NCBI GenBank assembly: GCA_032358255.1
Contig: JAULBX010027152.1
Coordinates: 1 to 40,485, forward strand
Length of the DNA: 40,485 bases
Direction: 5' to 3'
Origin: Heterotrichella gracilis
Lineage: Eukaryota > Sar > Xanthophyceae > Tribonematales > Xanthonemataceae
The translations under genes were made by a program, and so were the position numbers. The notes beneath the pieces are model-generated. The model ran no database searches, was not told where the DNA came from, and was given only the letters and a program-made list of their open reading frames with translations. Positions 1 to 10,800 of the stretch are shown one piece after another (the stretch's first letter is position 1; every line of letters begins with the position of its first letter).

Positions 1-876
1 TGGGGTGAGGCATACCCAGACATGCTAACCTGGCTTCAAAGCTGGAAAGCAAATACTTACTTACTTACTTACTTACAGTTTACTCCTGCGCCCCCCCCAT
101 CCGATTGGAACTTGCAAGGCCAATCGTTGGCCTCTTGCCCTCCCGGCAAGCAACATAAGGCAGATCTCTGGACAGTGCTCACCAGGGACTCCTCGGTAGC
201 GCCATGGCTCCTGACCTCCATCCATGCTATGCCTTACAAGTGTTGCCCTCGCACCCACCACCACTTCAGCAGACAGGTACGAACTTACCAAGGCGCCTGC
301 CACATGCCATGGCATGCCAGTACCACGAGATATGTCATCTAGTTCCGGACTCGAGAAGAAGCGCTGCACGGCATCACATACTTTAAGCCATAAACCCTAC
401 AGATACTGCAGCAAGACTGACAATGTCCCTGTGACTTATTCCATGCGGTCACTACCATGGTTTTTCAAGCTGTGGGGCCTAGGGGATTCCGAACCTTGAA
501 AAGGGGATGCAGGGGTTTTGGGGGGATGGCTACGGGCGCTGCTCACTGCACGTTCACTTCTGCTGCTTATTCTTCGCATGTGGACTTTCTGTAAACAATG
601 CATATAATGTGTTGCACATATGCATGCATGCATTGTGCCGTTTTACTCTCTGTACTTAAGTTGCTGTGTTGGGCCTTCTTGCGCGGAGACGTGTGCACAA
701 AAGTTATTTGCAGTAGGTCTTGAGGCTGAACTTCCTCTTGTTGGCTCCACCGAGTAGCATTCTTCGTCGTCTGCAACAACCTCCACCTTCGCAGAGAGGC
801 CCAGATCCTTATGTGGGGCTGTTTCCTCCGCCCAGCTGCCTTCCCTACCAAACCTGCTTGCTGTTGACGCGCAAAC
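1..876. other. gene-poor stretch
   Basis: No coding region can be supported here. Short open frames on both strands lack splice context and family similarity. The stretch holds an (ACTT)n microsatellite at about 53-76 and one copy of a diverged dispersed repeat at about 133-345, which recurs at about 7290-7480. It may include the promoter of the candidate exon that starts at 877. Confidence 0.5.
133..345 (+). repeat. diverged dispersed repeat, copy 1
   Basis: This stretch resembles 7290-7480 in the same orientation. Shared blocks in the same order include GGCAAGCAACATAAGGCAG, GTGCTCACCAGG, AGCGCCATGGCTC and a downstream ACATGCCA-type block, separated by small indels. No terminal inverted repeat or coding capacity is visible. 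It may be an old transposon fragment or a segmental duplication. Confidence 0.5.
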
Positions 877-1161
877 ATGGCCCTTGCCTTGTCAGCAGCT
901 CACTCCCGCCAGGTACTTTGTGCCAAGGCAGCGCCTAGGCGTTCTGTATGCCATGTCATCAGCTCCAAGCAGGGCAAGAACGGGCCCTCACGTGTTGCCG
1001 CTGTGAACAAGGCCAAGCGTCAGCTGCCTCCAAGCGCGTCTCCAAGCCACTTCAGCCAGGAAGCGGGGATGGAGGGTGGTCAGTGGTGGGTCTTAGTGGG
1101 TGTCCTCTTTTTCGCCTTTGAGCTCCTCTCTCCACAGGCACCCAAGGCCTTGCCATCGTAG
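877..1161 (+). CDS. candidate first exon, possible chloroplast transit peptide
   Basis: The reading frame from the ATG at 877 begins MALALSAAHSRQVLCAKAAP. It stays rich in Ala, Ser, Arg and Lys with almost no acidic residues for about 65 codons, which is the composition of an algal chloroplast transit peptide. Codon choice there looks coding. Beyond about 1075 it becomes doubtful, and an acceptor-like TCTCCACAG ends at 1140. A hydrophobic run (MRAWILLPCILACATFAF) is encoded at about 1197-1250 in another frame. An acceptor-like CCCAAACAG at about 1286 precedes a short frame containing LAYELYLQAGYFSLF. These could be exons of a small plastid membrane protein, but I could not join them in phase. 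I recognise no family, and the printed end is only the end of the open frame. Confidence 0.3.
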   Translation: MALALSAAHSRQVLCAKAAPRRSVCHVISSKQGKNGPSRVAAVNKAKRQLPPSASPSHFSQEAGMEGGQWWVLVGVLFFAFELLSPQAPKALPS

Positions 1162-3830
1162 CATTGGACGGGGTTCTTCCACAACAGGGGATAGCATGAG
1201 AGCATGGATCCTCCTCCCATGCATCCTGGCTTGTGCAACCTTTGCCTTTGTGACACTAATCGCTGCTGCTGGCTTGTCCCAAACAGGTGGTGTCAAGGAC
1301 CAAAGATGCCTTGGATTCACCTCTGGCATATGAGTTATACCTTCAGGCCGGCTATTTTTCGCTCTTCTGAGTCCAGCTCTACCTCCTGTGGTTCACCAAA
1401 TATGTCATCTTGGCCAGTCACTTCGCCGAGTGAGTGGGGCAGGTAATATAGGGGGGGCGAGGTTGTGCCTTTTTTTTGGGAGAAACAAACCACGCACCAG
1501 GAGGGTGGGCACCGGTGCACACACTGATGTGCATAACTGCACGAGGAAAGCAAAGTATTGAAGGTATCTTTGGACGTCAACGCGCGTTTCCACTGAGTGC
1601 TGTGTGGCATCGAAGAACCCCTGCGCTTTGCCCTAAAGCCATACAAGGCACCCGTATCCAAGTTTGACAACTGGTTTTCCGCGCAGGCCTGTCAACTTGA
1701 ACCCTGCGGGGATAGCTAGAGCCCAAGTGGGAATACGCCTGTGCTTTGCCCCGCGCTTTGCCCTCCGCTCATTGTGAACGAGGCGCGACACCGGAAGGGG
1801 AGGGTTGACCCGCTTGCAGCGTATGGGGAGCAGGCATCTTGGCTGGCTAAGGTACAGAAAAATGTTGTAACATACTCAGTCTGTTTATCCACTGCTAATA
1901 AATACCCTACACGGCATATAAGCAAATTGGTATTATCCACAATTGTTTACCAACATCATCTGCATCTGCATGGGCATGGGCATCTGCATCCACATCTTAT
2001 TGATTACCACCATCACTGATACTCTCTGTTCTTGTCGTGAGCAGATGCCTGGGAAATGTCACAGATGCCGTTCGAACATGGATTCTTTACAGCAGTGGTG
2101 AAGGCAATAGCGACAGGTCATCGCAAAGAGGACTGAGACGTGTACTTCAGCTTCCTGTGTAATGCAGCTCACTACGGGGACTTGATCAGATCACCAGCAT
2201 CAGATCACTAGCGCAGATCACTTGGCAGCCAGGCAGTTGTGCTGGGTCACACACGGGGGCCAGGAGAATTGAGAAGGGGTAGAAGGGGAAGCTTTGCCCA
2301 GGGGGATGGGCTGACGCAGCTGGTGTGCAAAGGAGGGAGTAGCCCAACGCTGAGCAAGGTTTTGAATGCCTGTAGCTTGGTTTGAGAACCTCATTGGGGT
2401 ATATGATCTCATTCACTGTTTGAGCCTGTGTCTTAAGGAGGACAGGGCAAAGAGCGGGAGGGAGAGCCCTTGTAATGTTGTAGTGTGACGCAGCCTATTA
2501 TGTTATAACATAATTATTGGAAGCTTAAATCGAATTGAAAGTAGTACAAGCAGTTTATGGCGCGCCTGACGTTTAATGTAGAGTCAATATTTGCTGATGT
2601 CACACATTATAATTGACATCAAGCTGCAGCCTGCAATACCGCTGTTTTCAGAGGTGTATAACGGGCATGCACACTATTATGCTGTCCTCTTGCAACTTTG
2701 GATATGAGCCTCTGATATCTAAGATCCCGCACACCGCGTGGCAGCGCTGAATAGCGCTAAGGCCACGATTTTCAAGATGCTCATGCAAGTACACTCTAAG
2801 AGTTGTGTCAAAGGGTTCGACTGTGCGAGATGCGGCCCGCCGAGGATGCCGTATACATATATGCGATTGGGGGCCCTACTAGATGATGTAGTGATTATTC
2901 ATTGTTGGCCATTTTTACCAAAAAACTCGATGACACTTACAGACAGTTACTCCTGCATCCCCCACCTGGTAACCCAGGCTTACCACTGCCAGCCTGACCT
3001 CCCAAGCTTTAAATCTAGAAGCTTTCAGTTGATTGTATCCATGTGACAAATGTCCCTCAGTTTACAGGCATTTATTGCCACAAGAAAACCCATAAAGAAG
3101 CATACATACATATGTACTAGTAGGCCGCATGCGCAGACGATTGCTAGATTAACTCCTTGTCAAACCAACTTGGAGTACCATTGCTGGAACGCATGCGCTG
3201 GGACACACAGAATAATAGCTAATTATAAAAACTTGGCAAGCAAAATTGCACACCATTATTGGGATCATTGAAACTATATTAAACAACGACAACGCACTTC
3301 CAAACACAGCTTCAGAAGTAACTCACAGGTCTCCGAGACTGATCACTCCCTGAGATCCCCTTGAAGCCAGTGCCCAGGGCTGCATCTCAGCTATAATTGT
3401 GTAATGATACAAAAAGGGCACAATGCCAAGGGGTGCCACACACGCCGGGAGACCCTCCGGCACATGGCTCCTAAGGAGGAGGAGTGGTTAAAAAGGGGCA
3501 TTCAACATACTATGACACAACGTAGGTACGTTACATACGTTAGGTACAAGAAGCAAAAGAAGTAGCAGCAATCAGTAATGACATGTGTTGAGGTCAAGCA
3601 TTAAGCAAGCATGGCATCCCACCAGGTGAGAACCAGGTGGGAACGTTGATGCACCGGAAAACCTAAACCCTGCATAGTGGCGTTCACGAGAGTCTCAAAC
3701 CACATTATGGCGCACAAGAAAAGGGTTCACTGTCCCATGCACAATCACTGACACTGTCACCTGCTCTTTGCAAAGCGGGTTGATGTTTCTTCTTTGTGGG
3801 TAGCACTGCCCTGCCAGCAGGCACATCCTC
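1162..3830. other. no confident gene
   Basis: Possible exon fragments of the 877 candidate may extend to about 1440, where a donor-like GAGTGAGTGG occurs. From there to 3830 I see only short open frames, AT-richer sequence, and a perfect 18-bp palindrome at 2497-2514. The part nearest 3830 probably carries the 3' end of the membrane-protein gene on the minus strand. I did not find a convincing TGTAA-type polyadenylation signal for it. Confidence 0.4.
2497..2514. repeat. perfect 18-bp palindrome
   Basis: The sequence ATTATGTTATAACATAAT is its own reverse complement and lies in an AT-rich patch. No flanking duplication was found, so there is no evidence that it is mobile. It may be a chance hairpin or a protein-binding site. 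Confidence 0.5.
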
Positions 3831-5632
3831 CTATGGCACAGCTGAATCCTCCTGAGACGCTGCTGGCCTGTCATCGTGGCTGGCGACTGGCAGCTGAACT
3901 AGCAGCTCCGGGGCCAGGGGGGTAATGATGATGTGGTCTTTGCAGGGGAGGTCACTGGCGGGGGCCATGTGGGTGCTGCCAGGTGGCGCCAAGTCGTCAT
4001 CACCCACGTGATCAATGGCCGGCATGGGCGCCAATGCTGTGGCGCCACCTGGCACCACGTGAGCAATCCCCAGATGTGTGGTGCCAGGTGGCGTCATGTA
4101 GATGCTGCAATCCATCACGGGGATCAGCTTGGTCACCACCCTGGGTTCCCCCCCCTCCTTAATCGCATAGTCCACCTTGTGGTCGGGCTGCAGCACCAGC
4201 ACTGGGTGCAGCACATGGCTTGCCACTGTCCAGGGTTCCTCAGGGTCTGCATCAGAACGATATGTATGTAAACTCAGGTCGAGGTAGGGAATTCGAGTGA
4301 AATAGTCAAGAAAAATAGAAAGAATAGATGTTGAAATATTCCATGTTTCAATGTAGTGCTCCTCCACCAGCACTGGGTGCAGGATTGGGCCCATGCGAGG
4401 GTCAGCGGGTTGTGCAACAGGATCCAATGTGGGTACACAACAAAATGTAGTTTGCTGTCTTGCTTTAAATCAATTAAATCTTAGAAACAAATTAAAGGCC
4501 GTATATGCAAACCAGTGAATGTAAACAGTGACATCCGGATACACAAAAATGTGGACCTGGGAAATGTAATCTGTACATGGGCAACTGGCGTAGGGCCGAT
4601 GAAAGGGTAATAAGATAATAAGAATAGTCCTATTATTATCTTATTACCCTTGCCGATGACGGATGGGAGTGCCTATCTGTTCGTTCCTTTACTTCTCTGC
4701 ATATGGGCAAATGAACATGGGTATTTCAACATGAAAGTGACGTTCTGCATTTACCTTGTTGCTCCCCCTCGTCCTCCCTTGGCTCCCGTCTGCCCACCTT
4801 GCACACGCGCAGCAGTATCCAGGAAATGAGCAACACGTTGACCAGCACCAGGCCCCCCACCATAAGCATCTGGCTGCTGCCGGAAAAGTCATGCCTGTGC
4901 TCGGTGTCGGTGCTGGTGCTGGTCTGTGGGTTGGGCGGGGGCGGGGGTGGGGTGGCAAGTACGGTCTGCGTGTATGGGAAAGGGATTGGTAATCCTTGTG
5001 GGGCGAATAAATTTGTGGGCTGTGATGTCATTCAGATGTGGTCACTCCATGACAAGCCATGTGCGTTTTCTGGCATGAGGTGTTACCATGGTACAATAAT
5101 ATCCATCTAGGATTGAATTCCCCCCACTGGCAGCAGGATCTGTGAGTTCTAATGATAAAAAATGATCCATGGATAATTCATGCCCATGTACGCAATGGCA
5201 ACGTGGTCTTACACAACCCGTCATGCAATCACGCACCAATGCAGCCACTGCAAATATGTGCATTCACATGCAACCGCGGTTAACATGCCAAGCATGCCAA
5301 GAATAGCTGCGCTCTGGCCACACCTTTGCAGGATCGCCCTCAGTGTTTTGGCTGACGTTGCCTTGGGACTCGGCCAACCCCCCTTCCAAGATGCGTCGCC
5401 AGGTGGCATGCTGTGGCGCATCCACAGGGTCCAGGTGGCGATGCCAGATGGCGGGCTGCGATGCATCTGGATAACCATGTGCCCACGATGGTCCAGTAGT
5501 CATTACAGTTACTACGATCGCCAGCCCAGCGTTTAGTGCCAGGTGGCGGGCTGTGGCTGCTCGACGTCGCTCCTTGTGGTGTGGTGGGTGTGCGATACGG
5601 GGGGTTCCCACGGTGCTGATGCTCCGCTGCAT
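3831..5632 (-). CDS. orphan single-pass membrane protein, 3 exons
   Basis: The model joins exons 5632-5324, 4965-4755 and 4246-3831. Junctions are AAG|GTGTGG, CACGCAG|ACC, AAG|GTAAAT and GATGCAG|ACC. All phases close, giving 311 residues plus stop. Residues about 1-36 are basic. They are followed by a hydrophobic run with LNAGLAIVVTVMTTG ending SWA|HG, which could be a signal peptide or anchor. Exon 2 encodes a Pro/Thr-rich stretch and then a clear membrane segment (MLMVGGLVLVNVLLISWILL) followed by basic then acidic residues (KVGRREPREDEGEQQ), as in a stop-transfer. Exon 3 encodes an acidic, Pro-rich tail with imperfect PPG(S/T) motifs (TPPGTTHLG, APPGSTHMA). I recognise no family. By topology it could be a type I surface protein, but this is inference. 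A short echo of exon 3 sequence lies in the intron at about 4358-4385. Confidence 0.6.
4358..4385 (-). repeat. echo of exon 3 segment in intron (membrane protein gene)
   Basis: The string CACCAGCACTGGGTGCAG at about 4194-4213, inside exon 3, recurs in direct orientation at about 4366-4383 in the upstream intron. On the minus strand both encode HPVLV. Confidence 0.55.
4603..4651. mobile_element. 49-bp palindromic mini-element with 8-bp target duplication
   Basis: The arms AAGGGTAATAAGATAATA and its reverse complement flank a short centre containing ATAGTCCTAT. The element is bracketed by the direct repeat GCCGATGA at 4595-4602 and 4652-4659. An 8-bp duplication is typical of hAT-type transposition, but the element is far smaller than ordinary MITEs. 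A related copy lies at 36374-36420. It sits in the second intron of the membrane-protein gene. Confidence 0.7.
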
Positions 5633-5639
5633 GGGATGC

Positions 5640-7829
5640 TGAATACAATGGCCACCGAAAAATAGATTAGGGGTTGATAGACTAGAATTTCGCCCGGGCA
5701 GCTGTGTGGATCTGCTGATGTGGGTGGGTGGGGCGCTCTTTTATCAGAGTGTTTGAGGTGGCTGGTGCTGCCCAGTTACCCTTGCGGCCCCGCGTGCTGC
5801 AGGGGTGGTCTGTACCCTTAGGGTTTTGCGCGTGTTGCCTGAACCCTAGAGGGGTGTGCGCCTAGAGGGTGTCCTGCCCAGGTACCCTAAAGGGTGTGGC
5901 TGCCAGTACTGTGTGGAAGGTGGGGTACGCCAATGAGGGCGGTATCAGTATCGTCACACAGGGGAGGGACTGCATTCCTTTCTCTCAGCCTTGCTTGCCA
6001 CTGCCTGCCTGGTTGTGGTGTAATCCTGAGGGGGGTCCACCTGTGGCGCAAACCCTAAACCCCAGCTTAGGGTGGCTGGTGGCTGGCTGAAACTTCGACG
6101 GAAGTCCTGCAAAGGCAGGGGTTTGATGTCATCTGATGGGGAGTTCCAGGCTTAACTACAGAGTAAAGGGAATTTAGCAGAGCGACATAGGGTCAGGATA
6201 GACAAGATTCCTGCAGGGTTTCGTATGTGCTGGGTCTGCAAACCCTAAGCAAGGCATGCAGAGTGCACTGTTGCAAAGACCCCTGTCAATTGGCAAACAA
6301 GCTGAAATTCTATTATATGACGAGCACTCGCAGCATGTTGCTGAATTGAAGGAGCAGCTGCTGCCCATAGGCACCAAAAGACAACCCGGATCGCCTAGAA
6401 AGTCAAAGCGCGTGCTTACGGCTGCTGCTTCCGACGCAGCTTCCGTGGTTATATGGTTGAGTGCAACTAAGATCGGCTGCTTAAAGCGTGTGCCAAACGT
6501 GAATGTTGAAAACCTGAGCCGTCCGTTGTTGATCACGTAAGGGAAGGTGTAATCATCCGAACGGTGGCCAAATCACGACATAGCCAACAAGCACACCGCA
6601 CCACCCTCTGGAAGTAGGGTGAAAAGCATCTAACAGCGCTGTGCACGGTATGTATACACGCAGCGGGGTGTAGACGTTGGTGGCTGAGGTGCAAATGACT
6701 CATGCACAAGAGATACAAAAATATCCTATAATATCTGTCTAGGGGGCGAGTGGGCCTCATTAGATCCCGCCAAAAAGCGAAGGTTGTAGCTGTTTTGTCG
6801 TCACAACAGGCTTCTACAAACATGACGCATCAGGTAGATGCGCCGATGTTGATGCCGATGTTGGGTGTTTTGAAACGGGCCAAGATGCATGCATGCACAT
6901 ATATGTATGCATCGACATACCTTTTCACAGTGGAGAGGAAGAACACGTGGGAGAGCAAGAAGGAGGTATACTGGTAAGCAGCAAACACAGCTTTTAAGTC
7001 CTTTGTTCTGGTCTAACAAAGGTTAGCCAGGTTCTTAAGCTGAAGTATGCACTCCGAGTGAGTGTTATGTGATGTGACTCATCGATTTAAAATCGGACAT
7101 TAAATCTGTCGTGGCCATGACGTCGCCACACACAAATCCCCAACCTGACGGATCCTGAAGAAACCACGACAAGCACGTCTATGCTTATAAGCAGTGAGTG
7201 TCGGCTAGGAATAGAGCTGCCCAGTCCCTTTGTTTGCAACCTGGCGTTAGTCCTGCATCCATTATGGGTATGTATGGCCCTTCCCCAAAGGAGCTGGCAA
7301 GCAACATAAGGCAGTGCTCACCAGGACTCCGTGGAAAGCGCCATGGCTCGTGATAAGCACCTTGCTATTGTTTATATGTGTTACCTTCACAGGCACCACT
7401 ATTAGCAAACAGAAACCAACCTGACAAGCTACCATGGCACGGCAGAATGAGACATGCCAAGACATGCCAATTGGGCGCAGACTCGCGCAGAGATGCGTAG
7501 CACCACAGATCAGGCCCTCAGGGTATTGTGCGAACTTGAAAATTTCAATGTGACTTGTGTCATGTGCCTTGCATGCTGTTCGATGGCCTATATGTGGTCC
7601 CCAGCGATAACACAAATTTGAACTCCTATTTGTCAAGTGTGCGCATGACAAGCAACGTTCACATTCACTATACCACATCTTCAGTTGGGGATGTATTTGA
7701 CACTACGTGCCACAGAAAATCAAAGCTTAGGTATTTGCAGCCTACGCTCGATGGACAAAACCACAATGTCACCGCTGATGCGGTTGCTGAAGCATTCACG
7801 ATAAACCTCCACCCACCCCTGCCAACCGC
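5640..7829. other. no confident gene; telomere-like fragments and a dispersed repeat
   Basis: Degenerate CCCTAAA/TTAGGG-like fragments occur at about 5810-5890 and 6050-6070. Open frames such as one at 6256-6540 (+) have no recognisable domain or convincing splice context. The second copy of the dispersed repeat is at about 7290-7480. The right part should hold the 3' untranslated region of the YABBY-like gene. Confidence 0.4.
7290..7480 (+). repeat. diverged dispersed repeat, copy 2
   Basis: This is the partner of the repeat at 133-345, in the same orientation. It shares GGCAAGCAACATAAGGCAG, GTGCTCACCAGGACTCC, AGCGCCATGGCTC and a CAGACATGCCA-like end, but lacks a short insertion present in copy 1. 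The ages and boundaries cannot be set by eye. Confidence 0.5.
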
Positions 7830-10800
7830 TCAGTGTCCCTCCCCATGCACACCCTCACCACCCACCCCTTCCTCCCCTTGCGCCCCCTGCCCTCCTTGCA
7901 CTGCTGCCCCCGGTGCCTGGCCCATGGGGACGAGACCCAATGGCAGTGGTAGGGCGCCCAAGCCCAGCGCCCTGTCCCCCCCGGGCAATGTCAGGGAGGG
8001 GGACCTTGGCGGCGTGGGCATTGTTATGAACGGCTGTGATCCTCCCAGGGAGGCAGAACGTGCATGAGCGGGGATTGCAAAATCTGGCTGTGAGCCCAAG
8101 GACGATGCCCTTTGGCTGTCCGGCGACACCAGGCCCGGCTGCGCAGGCATTGAAGCTGGATCTGCACGCTGGGGATCAGCCCTGAAGTTGAATTCCCCTG
8201 CATCCTGAGTGGGTTCGAAGACACTCCTGGGCTCTTCGGGGGCATTGCCTGTGCCCAGCTGCGCTCCCTCCTGCTGTGTATTGCCTGTGGCCATGTGAGC
8301 CGCCTCACCCGCCTCACCCACCATGGTCCCCGCTCCCACTTGCGCTGTCAGGCCCTGGGCAACAGCCTGGGTTGATGCTGCTGCTGCATCACCTGCTGCC
8401 GCCTGGTCCTGACCAGCAATCACCTGCTGTGGGGCACCATCCGCTGCTGCTGCACCACTGCCCGGGGCAACCCATGCATTCCCCCTGCCTGGCGCGTCCA
8501 CAGTAGTCGCTCCACCTGTCGCACTGCCAGGTGGCTCCTCAGCAATGGCCCCCTGTCCAGTACCGCTACCCCCTTGCGCCAAGTGCATGCGCACACCCTC
8601 GCTGACCACTCCGCCTGCTGCAACACCCTGCCCCGCCTCCCTGCCCTCCTCAACAGTGTAATCACCCCCCTCGGCCATATGCACATTGGAGAATTTCTCA
8701 ATGACAATGCCGCCCGCTCCACTGCCAGGTGGCGCCTCCCTGTGCTGCTCACCAATGTTATCACCCCCATGCACGTTGGACCCCCCCACTTGGCCCATCT
8801 CAGATACGCCAAAGGGGCCCAGGGGCTCGGGGGATGGGTTGGTTGCCTTTGGTGGTGTGAAACTGAAGCTTAAATCGCTGAAATCGATGGAGGAGTGGTG
8901 GATGAGCCCCGGGGTTGTGAAGGGCTGGTGGGTGTGGTCCGGGTCGGACAGGAAGGTGGTGTCTGTGGGAGGTGCAGGGGTGGCGGCGCCTGGTGGGGGG
9001 GCGGTGGGTGTGGTGGGTGGGACGCATTGAGGAGCCTCTGTAGTGGTGCCTGCGACATGGCAGTAGAACAAGTTGGTCAGCAATTGGAGATTAAATTGTA
9101 CAATCCACAGATCATTAGAGGGCTCTTTGTAAGCACATTAAAAAGAACGCATAGTCACATCAGTGATGACTACAATGCAAGTCATGATACAATTGCAACA
9201 ATGAACCATGCTTCCCCGCACTAGCTACATACAGCCAATGACATGTCATAGGCTCCACCAACCACACAGATGCATCTGCCAATGGTCAAGAACAAGCAAC
9301 TCACCCTCCTGTGGCGCTGCATCCATCCCCCCTTGGCCCCCGGTGCCTCCCGCCATCCTAGCGCCATGCGTCTCCACCCTCACCACCACCTCCGCCCCCT
9401 GCGGCTTCATCATCACACCCACACCCGCGCCCCCACGCCCATCCAGCAGCGCCTGCGCCTGCGTCTGGGACATGACCACCACCGGAGGCACATCCAGCAT
9501 GGGTCCCGCCATAGGCATGGGCACTACCCGCCCAGGGCTACTCTCCCTATACCCCCCCGCCGCCACCCCGCCACCACCACCCCCCTCCCCTCCGTTCCCA
9601 CCCGCCACTCCCACGTGGCGGGCGGTGGACAGGGTCTGGTGCACCCCATCCGAGGAGGTTCTGCTCCCAGTCATGAAGGTGAGCTCAGTGCCCAGGTGCT
9701 CAGAGCTGATTGGGGCTGTGAGGGCGCCAGGTGGCAGCGCCTGAGGTAGGGTCTGGCCAGTGGGGGGTGGGGCTGCGGTGGGTCCCAGGGGGGAGGGTTC
9801 TGCCGCTGTGCGCCTGCGCTTGGCTGGCTTGAGCGGGGAGGACTGCCACTGTAGGGGGGGAAAGGGGCGCAACTTAGGGTGATGTGAAGGATTTAAGGTT
9901 TCAGATATAGGCTGGATTGAGCGGGGAGGATTGCCACTGGAGGACGGGAGGGAAGGGGGTGTCATAGGGTGTTGTGAAGGGTGTAGGGTTTGCGTTCTTG
10001 GGTTCAACATTTATGTTGTAGGGCGCAGAGTTCTTGTGTAGGAGGCACAAGGGGGTTTCACGTTGTAGCATCAAGCAGGGGCCAGGGCAGAGCAGGGGGT
10101 CTAATCGTGGGGGATTTGGACTGGAAAAGGGGGAGCGCGCACATTCTAGGGGTTTGTGAAGGTATTCTGTATTGCTCTTCGAAGACGCTCCTAAATGAGA
10201 CCAGCCAATAATGCTTGACATTGGTATGGATGTCAGCGCCTCTTACCGCAATGGCCGCCAGCTTGAACGCATCCTTGTGCACCATGTTGGGGTCAGTGGC
10301 CTTCATGCGCGCAATCTCCTCCCTGCGACATATGGTGCACATACGTGTCAGCAAGGGTGAAGTGTTTCTAGCCCAACTGATTGCCACCTGCCAATGACGC
10401 TGGGCTGGTGTGGTTGTATGCACAACAGCAGGCATGGGATGGAGCTGTGTTGCAAATGCCTGCAAAGCATCACTTTGCTGCTAACCACAGCATTGCACTG
10501 GTCAGCAACAAGAGGAATTACATGGTCAGCAATACATGCGTAGCACCTGCTTCCTGGCACATGCCATATGACACCCATCGATTCAGACAATCAGTGAAGC
10601 ACAGATCTCAGGGAAAGCAAGTGCTTATCTGGCTGACAAACATTGAAATCACTCATTTCTCCCCTAAACCTGTACTGTACTAACTGCGTGACCAAAGGTG
10701 TGAAAGGCGCATGCTGGGTATCCCATCATCTCACTGCACTAGTCCGCACCTGACAAACAGGTTGTAGGGCGTCAGCTCGCGAGGCTTCTTCTCTGCAAGC

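Noticed and set aside
3300..3830. possible CRISPR-like or phage content
   Set aside because: No regularly spaced repeats, no bacterial-type operon and no phage genes; introns throughout show that this is eukaryotic nuclear DNA.
6256..6540. 94-codon plus-strand frame
   Set aside because: Composition is not clearly coding, no domain was seen, and the stop context is ordinary. Kept only as a note.
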